Positions 46,490 through 57,025 of a stretch of DNA of 64,000 bases are shown here, piece by piece. A program made the translations under genes and the position numbers. The notes under the pieces are model-generated. The model saw only the letters and a program-made list of their open reading frames with translations. It did not search any database and was not told the origin of the DNA. This DNA comes from Ochotona curzoniae (Eukaryota > Chordata > Mammalia > Lagomorpha > Ochotonidae). The stretch is from contig NW_024466599.1 in assembly GCF_017591425.1 (NCBI RefSeq), positions 27,194,001 through 27,258,000 of the forward strand. The letters run 5' to 3'. Positions within the stretch are counted from its first letter, which is position 1. Each line of letters opens with the position of its first letter.

Positions 46490-46805
46490 AAATAAGATTC
46501 AGATGAGAAAGACTACAAGTCCCAAAATGCAATTGCACCTCCCAAAGACTACTATTCCCAGTGTGCAATGGAAAAGAACCTCGAGGCGGGCTGAAAAGTT
46601 TGTCTTCCAGTTAAGCTCTGGCGGACTTTGAGAAAGGCCCCAGAGGGTATTTTTTCCCCGTCCCTCCCTAAATCCCTGTGAGGAAGGGGAGGAGTGTGAG
46701 CCAGGTCACGCCCCTTTCCACTGCAAGATCCTGGAGTCGTTCCCAGCCGGGAGGCTGGAAGTTGGAAAAACAGGAGCAAGAGAGCCGCACGCCCAAACTT
46801 TCCGG
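46490..46805 (+). promoter_or_regulatory. GALM: GALM promoter and 5' UTR with two ZNF143/THAP11-type sites
   Basis: About 240-295 bp upstream of the GALM ATG are two 19-bp matches to the ACTACAnnTCCCAnnATGC motif bound by ZNF143/THAP11. They are ACTACAAGTCCCAAAATGC at 46512-46530 and ACTACTATTCCCAGTGTGC at 46548-46566, both on the plus strand with starts 36 bp apart. CpG-rich sequence follows (46570-47060) and no TATA box is evident. The transcription start is probably between about 46570 and 46780; this is an inference from motif placement. Confidence 0.7.
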
Positions 46806-46995
46806 ATGGTTTCGGTGACCAGATCCGTGTTTGGGGAGCTGCCCTCGGGCGCGGGCACGGTGGAGAAATTCCAGCTGCAGTCAGACCTGCTGAGGGTGGA
46901 TATCATCTCTTGGGGCTGCACCATCACGGCCCTGGAAGTGAAAGACAGGCAGGGGAGAGCCTCAGACGTGGTGCTTGGCTTTGCCGAGCTGGAAG
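46806..46995 (+). CDS. GALM: GALM coding exon 1 (galactose mutarotase)
   Basis: Galactose mutarotase (aldose 1-epimerase, EC 5.1.3.3) is a cytosolic enzyme that interconverts the alpha and beta anomers of galactose and glucose and feeds beta-D-galactose into the Leloir pathway. This exon gives 63 codons plus one base. It starts MVSVTRSVFGELPSG and runs through FQLQSDLLRVDIISWG, DRQGRASDVVLGF and AELEG, nearly identical to human as I recall it. Residue 2 is Val here rather than Ala. The ATG context is weak at -3 (C) with G at +4. The donor after GGAAG is GTGGGT at 46996. The exon encodes the first strands of the beta-supersandwich fold; active-site residues come from later exons. The frame joins exon 2 exactly (phase 1). 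Confidence 0.95.
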
Positions 46996-47084
46996 GTGGG
47001 TTGAACGGCTGGGGACCGGCAGCAGGCCTGCCCGGTACACGCCCTCCATCCCCCGGCAGGCGCCGCGCGCAGGGGAAGAGAACG

Positions 47085-47087
<3 letters not shown>

Positions 47088-47142
<55 letters not shown>

Positions 47143-47146
47143 GAAG
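47088..47146. repeat. GALM: (GA)n microsatellite in GALM intron 1
   Basis: Purine-only GA repeat with an AAA interruption at 47119-47121, starting 92 bp after the exon 1 donor. Confidence 0.95.
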
Positions 47147-47965
47147 TCCTAGTGCTTGGGGAGATCTAACGCTTGCTCGGGATGAAGTAGCGGCTCGGTG
47201 GAAAATCACGAGCTGACTAGAAATGGCCACGGGCCCTGCCTCTAGTCCCCCATTTGGACCTTGCCTCCGTGGAAGCAAAGTCCGTGGAGGGTCAGACTCG
47301 GCCACCCTGGGGTGATCTTTGACCTGCCAGGGCAGGCACCTGCGGCCCAGAGCGGGTGTGGCTGCAGGTGCCCCGGCGGGCGCGCGCTGACTCCGTACAC
47401 TCTCCCACTTCCTCCGTCAGCTCCTCTCTGAGGCCCGACTAAGTCTTTAGGCTTTGAGCGTGAGTTGACAGGTTGGCTGCCTTGGTCTCTATGGCTTAGC
47501 ACTCTGCGCCTGTGACTTGCAAATCCAGCCGGGCAGACCAACTCGGGGAGGTCTCGCGTCGGAATCCGGGGGCAAATGTGTGCGTGAATCCATCCACGCA
47601 TTTAAAAATTCTTAATTCGGCGAACCCATTGGATAACACACAAGGTCTCTAGCGGTTTGAGGAGCCCGCGGTTCAACCGGGCTCCTCTGACGGCAAAGCC
47701 GATGGTACCCGGTGCTCTCTGGGTCCGAGGGTGTAGACAGGATCTTGAGGTCTGAAATGAAACTGACCCCAGACAGACTTCTGCAACCCTCTGCGCAGTG
47801 GCAGGGTGTGGGCACCTCTGTGCCTCGGCGGAGGGTTGAGGTTTTCCTTTCCTGTGTCTTTCCGCCTGTTGGTTCATGTTTTGAGGGTCAACAGAAAATG
47901 ACGAGGCCTTTGTTTTTCTCCTTAGAAGTCTGAAATTTGCTCCCCGTTTCCTTAACAGAATTCTT

Positions 47966-48611
47966 AAAGATTTATTTATTCATTTGAAAGGAAGATTTTT
48001 TTTAAAGATTTATTATTTACTTATTTATTTATTTTTGTTGGAAAGGCAAATTTTAACAGAGACAAAACGATCCTGTCCACTGGTTCACTCCCCAAGTGGC
48101 GGCAGCAGTCGGAGCCAAGGCAATCCAAAGCCAGGAGCTTCTTGCAGATCTCCCAAAGCCTTGAGCCATCCTCTACTGCTTTCCCAGGCCACAAGCAGGG
48201 AGCTGGATGGGAAGCAGACCAGCCAGGACATGAACTGGTGCCTATATGGGATCCCGGCAGTTGCAAAGTGAGGATTTAGCCACTAGGCTTTCTTGCTGGG
48301 CCCTAAAAGGAAGATTTTATAAAAAGAGAAGTAGGGACAGAGAAAGATCTTCTATCCTCTGATTCACTCCCCCAAATGGAGTTGCAACTGCAGGAGCCGA
48401 GTTGATCTGGAGCCAGGAGCCAAGAACTTCTTCTGTGTCTTCTGGGTGGGCGTCAGGGGCTCAGACACTTAGGCCCATCTTCTGCTGCTTTCCCAGGCGC
48501 ATTAACAGGGAGCTGGATTGGAAGTGGAGCAGCGGGGACAAAAACTGGTGCCCATAGGATGCAAGTGCCACAGTCAGAGGCTTAGCATGCACTGCCACCA
48601 CACCAGCCCCC
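47966..48611 (-). repeat. SINE, old class III, interrupted
   Basis: The tail side lies at 47966-47999 and the rest at 48306-48611, ending CACCACACCAGCCCCC. It predates the nested copy. Confidence 0.85.
48000..48305 (-). repeat. SINE, class II, nested inside an older SINE
   Basis: Full-length minus copy flanked by AAAGGAAGATTTT (47987-47999 and 48306-48318). It splits the older minus SINE at 47966-48611. Confidence 0.93.
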
Positions 48612-49199
48612 TTCCTGTGTTTCTGAGGATCCTGTCCCTTGTCTTTTTCTGCCCGGTGCTCCATGGTATGGCTGGGGAGAGGGGTAAACTTCCTGTGCAG
48701 AATTCCCAGATATGTCCCCTGACTCAGCGGAAACGGGGGCAAACTAGCTGCCCATCTAGGGAAAGGACTTCAGAATCAGGAGGCACCAGGGCTGGCAAGT
48801 GAGAAAAGAGGATTCTCTAGAATCCCGTGGCTGAATCACCTGTCTCTGCTGGTAGCGTGATCATTTTGTAGTGGAAGCAGTCACGGAGAGGTGACTCACG
48901 CCACATTGCTTGGTGCAGTAGAGGGGGAATCGGATAGACAGCGTAGGATTCCAGAGACGGTTAAGGGACTAGACAGGTCAACCGTGGGCGTTGGCGCCTG
49001 TCGCCGCCCTTCTGCCATAGCTCGGAGAGCGGCACTGTCAGTCCTGCAATGACACACGCACGCCTCCTCCACTTCCTGCTGTTTTTAGTTCAGATGGAAG
49101 AGTCACGCAGAACTGAAGGCACCAGACGGGTTTGGAGTTCATGATGACATGGCCCGTGGGAGGCAGAAGCTTCTCCATTGGTCTGGAACAGACCAGGCT

Positions 49200-49375
49200 G
49201 TTCACACAATCTCTGTGTCTCCCACGGGGGGGCCAGGGGCCCAAGGGACTTGGGCCAACTTCACTGCCTTCCCTGGCACACTAGCAAGGGAGCTGGGTCG
49301 GAAACGGAGTAGCCAGGCTCCTTCGAAACGTCAGCATCCCAGGAGGCAGATTCACCTGCTGGTAGACCGCATGTT
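49200..49375 (-). repeat. SINE fragment, old class III
   Basis: Minus body: TCTCCCACGGGGGGGCCAGG and GCACACTAGCAAGGGAGCTG. Confidence 0.65.
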
Positions 49376-50553
49376 CTTAGAATGGAAGAAAGCATTAACT
49401 CCCCTGAGGCTGCGATGAAGCTCAGCATCTTACTGTCCTCCCAGTATCGGTACCTTTTGGGAATGCCCAGTAGCATTTCCTCACTGGAAGGCATCACAAG
49501 TATTTAAAATCTCCTTCTATGTACTAGATGGAGTTGGCCATCCTCTTTCCTGTGCTATAAATTTCAATAATTTGATTCTTTTCAAAGGAAAGAAAGCTCT
49601 TTTCAAAAGAGAAGTCATCGGGGGAAGCCCCCAGCATATTAAATAACACTTTCTAATATGTTTGGCCATCTTCAAGGTTATGACAAGTGAACCTTCGTTC
49701 CCTTTTTATGCCCTTTCAGGTTCTCTGTGGATTCTTTTTGGATTTCTAGAGATAACTAAGACTGCCTAGATATCTTAGCAGGAAGCATGATAATCTCCAT
49801 CAGGAAAGTATGTAAGGACACTCTCCTGCTGTCCTCATCAATCCCAGTGTGTTAAAACGGGCGTTAAGAAAGTGGTAACAGAGGAAGTCCTTTGCATAGG
49901 ACGCTGGGAGATAGGCTGCAGGGGTAGAGAGCTAGTCCTCACTGTATATCCCTCCAAACAAACCAATGTGCATACATAATTAATAGAACTTGACAGAGTA
50001 GGACTTTTCCTAACATTGCCATGTGCCAGAAATGTTCTGAGCCAGGAGGAGAGCTAAGCACGGATAATTCCATGAGACATGGGCCTTTTGTAACCGCCAC
50101 AGTGGATGTGAACAATCTAGATTATATAAACGTCCTGGATGCCAGCCGTAACTGAAGGTCAGAACGGTTCAATTTCTCCCTGGGAAAATGAGATGTTTCT
50201 TCTGTAGAATACTAAAGAGACAAATTATACGATCTTTTAGTGACAAGCCTAGGAAAATCACTAATGCCTCCTTTGAGTTGTTCTACTGTTTAAAAAAAAA
50301 AAAGTTTTCCATCTGCATGTCCCACCCGCCATCATTATGACTTCTTTCAAAGTCTGTGATGAGAATATTCACTTACAATCCTGGGTATAAACAATCTACC
50401 CATACAATCAGAGAGACGCCTTCCCTTTCATTTCCTCCCCACTTATCACCAAACACCAGCTATTACTGCCATTATGGAAATTACAGCTATTAGAGCCATT
50501 ATGGAGGGGTGGGGGGAATAGAAAAAATAAACTTGATACTTTTTAAAAACCTG

Positions 50554-50770
50554 GGTTCAGATGCTGGTGTGGGAAGAAGCAGTCTGTTACAGGCCACAGT
50601 TCAGTGTTGCAAGTGGCCAGCTAGCTGTGGTGGGTCCACTGAGGAGTCCTTGTCTTCGCCCCTGCTGCTTTCTTAGAGCTGTGTGGCCACGGACAGGGGG
50701 TTTGATCTCTCTAGTCCTGTTCCCTCACCAGAAGCAACTGCACTGTGGTGATTAAATGTGCTATGGGCCA
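50554..50770 (+). repeat. MIR-like fragment
   Basis: CCTGGGTTCAGATGCTGG and GCTGTGTGGCCACGGACAGG resemble MIR landmarks, with unrelated sequence between them. Confidence 0.4.
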
Positions 50771-50929
50771 CGGTGTATGTCTTATTCTATCAAATCTGTA
50801 ATATGCTTCTGACCCAAAAGAGTGAGTCATCATTGTCATCCCTTCTCTTTCCTTTGCCCCCAAATAGCATCTTCATACTTTTAGAATATTTGGCTTTGTT
50901 AACCCTGAAAAAAAGTAGTGTGACATTCA

Positions 50930-51161
50930 TCCAGGAGAGCCAGCAGTGGCACCAGTTCAAGTCCCGGCTGATCCACTTCTGATCTAACTCTATCCCCGTA
51001 TCCACATGGGAGACCTGGATGAAACTCTAGGCTCCTGGCTTCAGATTGGCTCAGCTCCGGTGGTTGTGGCCCTCTGGGGAGAAAATCAGTGCTGGAAGAT
51101 CTTTCTGCCTCTCTTTCTCTCTGTAAATTTGCCTTTCAAATAAACACAAATACATCTTTAA
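50930..51161 (+). repeat. SINE, old class III, head truncated
   Basis: Plus copy starting at CACCAGTTCAAGTCCCGGCT, which keeps a good box B. Confidence 0.78.
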
Positions 51162-51606
51162 TATGTATCATGTATATACATACATGCGTATATATAATAT
51201 GTGGAATTATCAAAGTGATCATTAAAGTTTGATTTTCTCATGAACCAAAGAATAGTCATGGTAGGGGGGAGATTTTGACTGAAAATGGCCATTGTGTTTT
51301 CAGATTTCAGGGCACTTTGGCTAGGGTTGGGCTGTCTGAGGAGGGGGCATTGTTTGGATTTTTTGATATTGGAAGACTGTAAGGACCCCATCCCGTGGTT
51401 AGCATTTATTATTTTATTCTGGCCAGGGCCTTGCATAGGAAAGAGTGCTACTCCATTCTTTTCCCCCACTCAGCAACTGACCTGATGAAATCAGCATTTA
51501 TGACTTGACCAAGGAATTTTGAGTTCTTTTTGGGAAACAGTACTTTCTGCATTTCAAAACAATGCTTTAGAGGTAGGTATTAGGCTCAGCAGTTAAATTA
51601 TTGGTC

Positions 51607-51985
51607 AAGGGGGCTAACATTGTAGTGCAGTGGGTTTAGCCACCATTTGCAATGGCAGCATGTCATAACAAAGTGATGGTTCAAGTCCTGGCTGCTTCGC
51701 TGCCAATCCAGCTCCCTGCTAATGCACCTGGGAAAGCAGCAGAAGATGGCCCAAGTTCTTGGGTCCCTAGCACCTACGTGGGAGACCTGGGTAGAGTTCT
51801 TGGCACCTGGTTTGGCCTGGCTTAACACTGGCTGTTACTACTATTTGGGCTGTGAACCTGCAGAAAGAATCGATCAATCTCTCTCTCTCTCCCACCCCCA
51901 TCTCTCTCCATATATAAATATGAAACAGAACTACACATATGAGTAGTTCTCTCAGACTGAGGTTCTACCTTTCAAGTAAGTAAAT
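51607..51985 (+). repeat. SINE, old class III
   Basis: Plus copy. GGTTCAAGTCC box B is intact, and the CT-rich 3' part is lengthened. Its tail (CCTTTCAAGTAAGTAAAT) received the next insertion. Confidence 0.8.
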
Positions 51986-52304
51986 CTATTTTTTTAAGCA
52001 TTTATTTATTTTTATTGCAAGTCAGATATACAGAGAGGAGGAGAGACAGAGAGGAAGATCCTCTGTCCGATGATTCACTCCCCAAGTGACCGCAACGGCT
52101 GTAGCTAAAGCAATCCAAACCCAGGAGTCAGGAGCTCTTCCGGGTCTCCCACGCGGGTGCAGGGTCCCAAGGCCTCAGGCCATCCTCGACTGCCTTCCCA
52201 GGCTACAAACAGGGAGCTGGATAGGAAACAGGGATGCCAGGATTAAAACCGGTGCCCATATGGGATCCTGGCACATTCAAGGCGGGGACCACAGCACCAG
52301 ACCC
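51986..52304 (-). repeat. SINE, young class I, with TSD
   Basis: Minus copy. TCAAGTAAGTAAAT occurs at 51972-51985 and 52305-52318, so it landed in the tail of the older SINE. Confidence 0.94.
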
Positions 52305-52319
52305 TCAAGTAAGTAAATG

Positions 52320-52955
52320 ATACAAACAAAACATTGGTCAGCTGCTCAGGTCCCATATTGAAGTGTATGGGTTTGATTTTATGCCTGTCAATGTTCTACC
52401 CTGGGAGGCAGCACAGGATGACGCAGGTACTTGGATCATCCTTGGGTTTTATTTTTTTTCTTCAAAAAGCATTTATGTAGATGGAGGAATTCATAAGTGC
52501 TTCATGTCTCAGTGGCTGATTAGCTGCGGCCAGAAATTGTTCTCTCCTGAGAGAATTCTTGCATACCCACAGGACAGACATCACACTGTTGGGTTTCTAA
52601 TTGTCTCCATACCTGCTACACCTCTGGCAGAGTAGGGACTCATATGCATTTGTTGAACAAGCCAAGGTAAGTCCCAAAAGAGCTGAAGCCAAAAGGCTTT
52701 TAGACAAAAAATGAGCTTTACATTTTTTTTTTTTTGAGCTTTGTTGGAAATCAGAAAGCAATACTGACAAGGTGTCAGCTGCGTAGCACAGTTTTCTGTG
52801 ACGGCTCCCGCCCTCCTGTCTCCTCTCCTCACTCTCTTCCTTACTAAACCGGCCAGGGAGATTAAAATCCCTCCTTCCCAAGGCAGTGCACAGGCACTAG
52901 AACCCCTTCTCCTCAAGGGCAGCCACAGAACCTGGAAATATTACCCTTTTTTGAC
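52320..52955. other. Unique intronic sequence
   Basis: Within GALM intron 1; nothing recognised. Confidence 0.4.
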
Positions 52956-52957
52956 TT

Positions 52958-53268
52958 AAAAAATATTTATTTATTTGTTTGTTTGTTTGTTTGTTTGTTT
53001 GTTTGAAATGTGGAGCCACAGAGCAAGAGAAAGATCTTCCATCTGCTGGCTTACTCCCCGAATGGCCGAAATGGCTGAGGCTGGGCTAGGCTCAAGTCAG
53101 AAGCCTAGAATTCCATCTGGGTCTCTCAAGCGAGGACCAGGGACCCAACCGCTTAGCAGGGAACTGGATTCAAAATGAGCTGGAACTGGAAACAACACCC
53201 GTATGGTAGGGTGCCATGCCAGCATGGTAGGTGGTAACTTAACATGCTGCATCCCAACACTGGCCCCT
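52958..53268 (-). repeat. SINE, old class III, with (TTTG)n tail
   Basis: Minus copy; tail-side (TTTG)8 at 52975-53005. Confidence 0.82.
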
Positions 53269-53447
53269 CTTTCACCTCTTGATGTAAGAAGTGAAGACTC
53301 TGATACGCCTCTTGGACCGTTCCCGTAAGGAAGGAAGGTAGCTTGGAGAGGCCAAGAAGACTGTAAAGAGACAGGTCTGGTGTGGGATCCCAACTCACAT
53401 GAGTTAGTGAGTTCATTTCTGCCTTTCAAAAAAAGAGCTTTTGACTC

Positions 53448-53592
53448 AAGCCTGGTTGAATTCAAATCATGTTGCTGCCACTAATTAATGTCTTGGCGCA
53501 GGTGACTTAGCTTTTTCTGATCTCAGCTTGCACATCTGTAAAGTGGAGGGAGGATGCTCTGAGGCTGGGATGAATTCCATGTCCAGCACTTC
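53448..53592 (+). repeat. MIR fragment
   Basis: GGTTGAATTCAAATCATG, GCTGCCACTAATTAATGTC, GCACATCTGTAAAGTGGAGG and TCCAGCACTTCG follow the MIR order well. Confidence 0.72.
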
Positions 53593-53594
53593 GT

Positions 53595-53880
53595 GGAATG
53601 AGCATTTATCTTAGTGGGTAAGATGCCCGCCTCCTACACTGTGGTGCCTGCACTTCCCTCCCAGTCCAGCTCTGCACTCCAGCTTCCTGCCAACACAAAC
53701 CCTAAGAGGCAACCATGGTAGCTTAAGTAGTTGGGTTCCTGCCACCCACTGAAAAGACCTGGATTGTGTCTTACTGGCTCCAGCCCCAGCCATTACAGGC
53801 ATGTGAGGTGTTATCCAGATGGAACTTCTCTCACTCTTGTCCTCTGACTCTCTGACACTTGAATAAACATAAACAAATTT
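53595..53880 (+). repeat. SINE, old class IV
   Basis: Plus copy: GAGCATTTATCTTAGTGGGT head and TTGAATAAACATAAACAAAT tail. Confidence 0.72.
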
Positions 53881-53884
53881 GGAG

Positions 53885-54380
53885 CATTTCTGAAGTGATT
53901 GGATATAGAAATCGGTTAATGAGTGTTAGCTGTTGTGACACTCCCTGGGCAACCAACTGAGGCACCTACAGGTAGCTGAGCAAGGAAAGATTCCAGAGCA
54001 AGCACCTGGGCTGTGAATGGTTAATGTTTAACTTGTACCAGACCAGCTGGGTGATGGAACCCTATGACCTGCAAGTGGCCTCCTCAGCTCGGGGTGTGTA
54101 TCTTGAGGGCCCCTCTAGCCATGGCAATACAGTTCTGTGCTTGAATTGCCTCCTCTGCCGATCCGACAACACCCCATGATTCTTGCTGTGGGTGAGTGAA
54201 AAAGAGTAGGAAGTACTCTTGGTGATAACACAAAAAACAATCTCTAAAACTTGCACTTTTCTGTAAAGTAAGCACAGAGGAACTTAAAGAGAAGGCATGC
54301 AATGCTTATGCCCATGAACAATGCTGCCAAGGGGCTGAGGTGCATTTTAAAGCACTTCCCAAAAAATAGCTAGCACATTT
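53885..54380. other. Unique intronic sequence
   Basis: Nothing recognised. Confidence 0.4.
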
Positions 54381-54387
54381 TTTTCTT

Positions 54388-54704
54388 TTTTTAAGATTTA
54401 TTTATTTTTATCGAAAGGTAGATTTTACACAAAGAAGTAGAGTCAGAGAGAAAGATCTTTCAACTTCTGGTTCACTCCCCAAGTAGATGCAATGGCCAAA
54501 GCTGAGCCTATCTGAAGCCAGGAGCCAGGAACCTCTTCCAGATCTCCCACGCAGATGCAGGGTCCCAAGGCTTTAGGCCATCCTCGACTGCGACAAGTAG
54601 GGAGTTGGATGAGAAGTGGAGCAGCCAAGACACAAACCGGCACCCATGTGGGATCCTGGCACAGGCAAGTTGAGGATTTAGGAACTAGGGTATTCTGCCG
54701 GGCC
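54388..54704 (-). repeat. SINE, class II, body deletion
   Basis: Minus copy lacking TTTCCCAGGCCA between CTCGACTGC and GACAAGTAGGG. Confidence 0.9.
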
Positions 54705-54709
54705 TGCTA

Positions 54710-55063
54710 ACACTACATTATACTCCTCAGTCTACCACACAGCAAATGAAATATAATAGGTAAAAACAGAGTGATGTGGAGAGATCTTAAGACACCTAAC
54801 TTGCAAAACAATGATTGTAGATATGTATGAATATTTTATATGTGCTTCTATGTAGTTAATTAAAAGGAAAAAATACACATGTCACACTATTAATAGTGGC
54901 TACTATTGGGAAGAAATTCAGAGTAAGAAGGGATTTCATATTTTATTCTTTTTTTTCTTTTTTTTCATATTTTATTCTTTATTAAGCTTACCAGATTTGT
55001 CAAAAAAACTCGATGACCACATAAATTTGCATTCCAGATAAACAACTTATATTTCTTAACTAT
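54710..55063. other. Unique AT-rich intronic sequence
   Basis: Contains a direct repeat of CATATTTTATTCTTTTTT-like sequence at 54937-54979; otherwise nothing. Confidence 0.4.
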
Positions 55064-55079
55064 AAATATGCCCCATGTA

Positions 55080-55400
55080 GGGCCTGGTGGCATGGCCTAG
55101 CAGCTAAAGTCCTCGCCTTGACTACGCCAGGATCCCATATGGGCACCGGTTCTAATCCCTGCAGCTCCACTTCCCATCCAGCTTCCTGCTTGTGGCCTGG
55201 GAAAGCAGTCGAAGACGGCCCAAGGCTTTGGGACCCTGCACCTGCATGGGAGACCCGGAAGAAGTTCCTGGCTTCGGATTGGCATAGCATCAGCCATTGC
55301 GGTCACTTGGGGAGTGAATCATCAAATGGAAGATCTTCCTCTCTGTCTCTCCTCCTTTCTGTATATCTGACTTTCCAATAAATAAATACATATTTTAAAA
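55080..55400 (+). repeat. SINE, young class I, with perfect TSD
   Basis: Full-length plus copy. AAATATGCCCCATGTA occurs at 55064-55079 and 55401-55416. Confidence 0.95.
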
Positions 55401-55430
55401 AAATATGCCCCATGTATAAAATACATTCTC

Positions 55431-55761
55431 TTTTTTTAAGATGTATTTATTTTTATTGGAAAGGCAGATATACAGAGAGGAGGAGAGACAGAGAGGAAGC
55501 TCGTCCATCCTATGGTTCACTCCCCAAGTGACCACAACGGCTGGAGCTGAGCCAATCCAAAGCCAGGAGCCAGGAGCTCTATCCGGGTCTCCCACGCAGG
55601 TGCAGGGTCCCAAGACTTTGGCCCATCCTCAACTGCTTTCCCAGGCCACAAGCAAGGAGCTGGATGGGAAGCAGAGCCACCGGGATTAGAACCAGCGACC
55701 ATATGGAATCCCGGTGCATGCAAGGTGAGGACTTTAACCACTACGCTATTGCGCAGGGCCC
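55431..55761 (-). repeat. SINE, class I, inverted partner
   Basis: Full-length minus copy starting 30 bp after the previous SINE. It has the CGACCATATGG and ACCACTACGCTATTG variants. Confidence 0.95.
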
Positions 55762-55806
55762 TAAAATATACTCTTATTATAAAAAAGTTATTCATTCTTG
55801 TCTGTA

Positions 55807-56076
55807 AAAATTTATTTGACAGAAAGCTGGTTTACTCCCCAAATGGCTGCAATGTCCAGGGCTTGGCCAGGCTTAGCACCTGACCCAGAGGCTTCTTCTA
55901 GGTCTCCCACACAGGTGGCAGTGGCCTAGGGACTTAGGCCACCTCCCACTGCGTTCCCATGCACATTAACAGAGAGCCGGATCAGAAGTAGAGTAGCTGG
56001 GACTTGAACCAGTGCTCCTGTGAAATGCTGGTATTGCAGGCAGAGGCTTTACATGCTAAGCTATAGAACTAGCCCC
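55807..56076 (-). repeat. SINE, old class III
   Basis: Minus copy ending AAGCTATAGAACTAGCCCC, abutting the next fragment without a gap. Confidence 0.85.
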
Positions 56077-56078
56077 AG

Positions 56079-56273
56079 AAGCCAGGAGCTCTATCCGGGT
56101 CTCCCATGCAGGTGCAGGGTCCCAAGACTTTGGCCCATCCTCAACTGCTTTCCCAGGCCACAAGCAGGGAGCTGGATGGGAAATATGGCTGCCAGGATTA
56201 GAACTGGCGACCATATGGGATCCAGACACGTGAAAGGCAAGGACTTTAACCACTATGCTAACACACCAGGCCC
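56079..56273 (-). repeat. SINE fragment next to the GALM exon 2 acceptor
   Basis: A 195-bp head-half of a young minus SINE with no tail. It shares AGCTCTATCCGGGTCTCCCA and CCAAGACTTTGGCCCATCCT with 55568-55761, and ends 44 bp before exon 2. Confidence 0.93.
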
Positions 56274-56317
56274 TGCTTTGATGTTTTGAAAAAATATTGT
56301 CATCCCCTGTCTTACAG

Positions 56318-56472
56318 GATACCTACAGAAGCAACCATACTTTGGAGCAGTGGTCGGGAGGGTGGCCAACCGAATTGCCAATGGGACATTCATGCTGGAT
56401 GGGAAGGAATTTCATCTGCCCATCAACAAGGGGCCCAACAGTCTGCACGGAGGACTCCGGGGCTTTGATAAG
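56318..56472 (+). CDS. GALM: GALM coding exon 2
   Basis: This 155-bp exon encodes residues 64-115, from [19 protein letters not shown] through [12 protein letters not shown]. It contains Asn81 and Arg82 in VANR and His107 in SLHGG, which correspond to substrate-binding and catalytic positions known for human GALM. Combined with exon 1 it gives exactly 115 codons, ending in phase 0. The acceptor is CTTACAG at 56311-56317, with a short pyrimidine stretch (CATCCCCTGTCTTACAG). The donor is GTGAGT at 56473. An antisense SINE ends at about 56273, so little intron separates it from the acceptor. Confidence 0.96.
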
Positions 56473-57025
56473 GTGAGTGTGGGCCTTGCCCAGACCTCCC
56501 TCCCTTCCAGCACACTTAACAAAGCACCCTAACACAGACCCTGCTGGTCACATACAGTCCCAAAATCTGGAACACACACATGGGCAGGTGCAAGGGAAAG
56601 AGACCACTCCATGGTTCAGGGCAGCAGCCACCGCCATGGCCATATTCCCGGATTACGGCACAGACCCCTGAGTTAAGGATGACAGCCCTTAACCCAGGCT
56701 TTCTCACAGTGCTGGGATCTGGAAGAAACCAAAGTTCATAATAATGCCTACCATCTACTGTGCAAAGAATGAGTGTGTATCATCTCTCACTGTTACTGGC
56801 ACCAAATGAAGGTCCAGAAAGCCACATGACTCGCTGTGTTAACACCAGCTCTGGCCCCAAACCTGCACCTCACATGACGGCTGCTAGTCTCCTCAAGGCT
56901 TCCACAGGTACTCCGAGGTCCAACTCCCATTCCTATTCCTGTCATACAGCCCTCTCCGCGTGCAGTGTGACAGCATATCCAGGCATGCTCCTCCACTGGA
57001 ATGCCCCATACCTCAAAATGACTTC

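Larger units (their letters stand above)
46680..47620. promoter_or_regulatory. GALM: CpG-rich island over GALM exon 1
   Basis: CpG density is clearly raised from the proximal promoter across exon 1 into the first 600 bp of intron 1, with clusters at 46840-46870, 47000-47080 and 47360-47400. The island is interrupted by a (GA)n tract at about 47088-47146. Its boundaries are estimated by eye. Confidence 0.6.
46996..56317 (+). other. GALM: GALM intron 1
   Basis: The intron is 9,322 bp with GT...AG ends and phase 1. It contains about a dozen SINEs, among them a nested pair near 48.0-48.6 kb and an inverted young pair at 55080-55761. It also has MIR fragments at 50.6 and 53.5 kb. The stretches 47150-47960, 48620-49190, 49380-50550 and 51165-51600 show nothing I recognise. 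Confidence 0.85.

Noticed and set aside
46996..47216. Continuation of the GALM exon 1 frame to 136 codons
   Set aside because: Homology ends at AELEG and resumes in exon 2 in the correct phase; the extension is intron including the (GA)n repeat.
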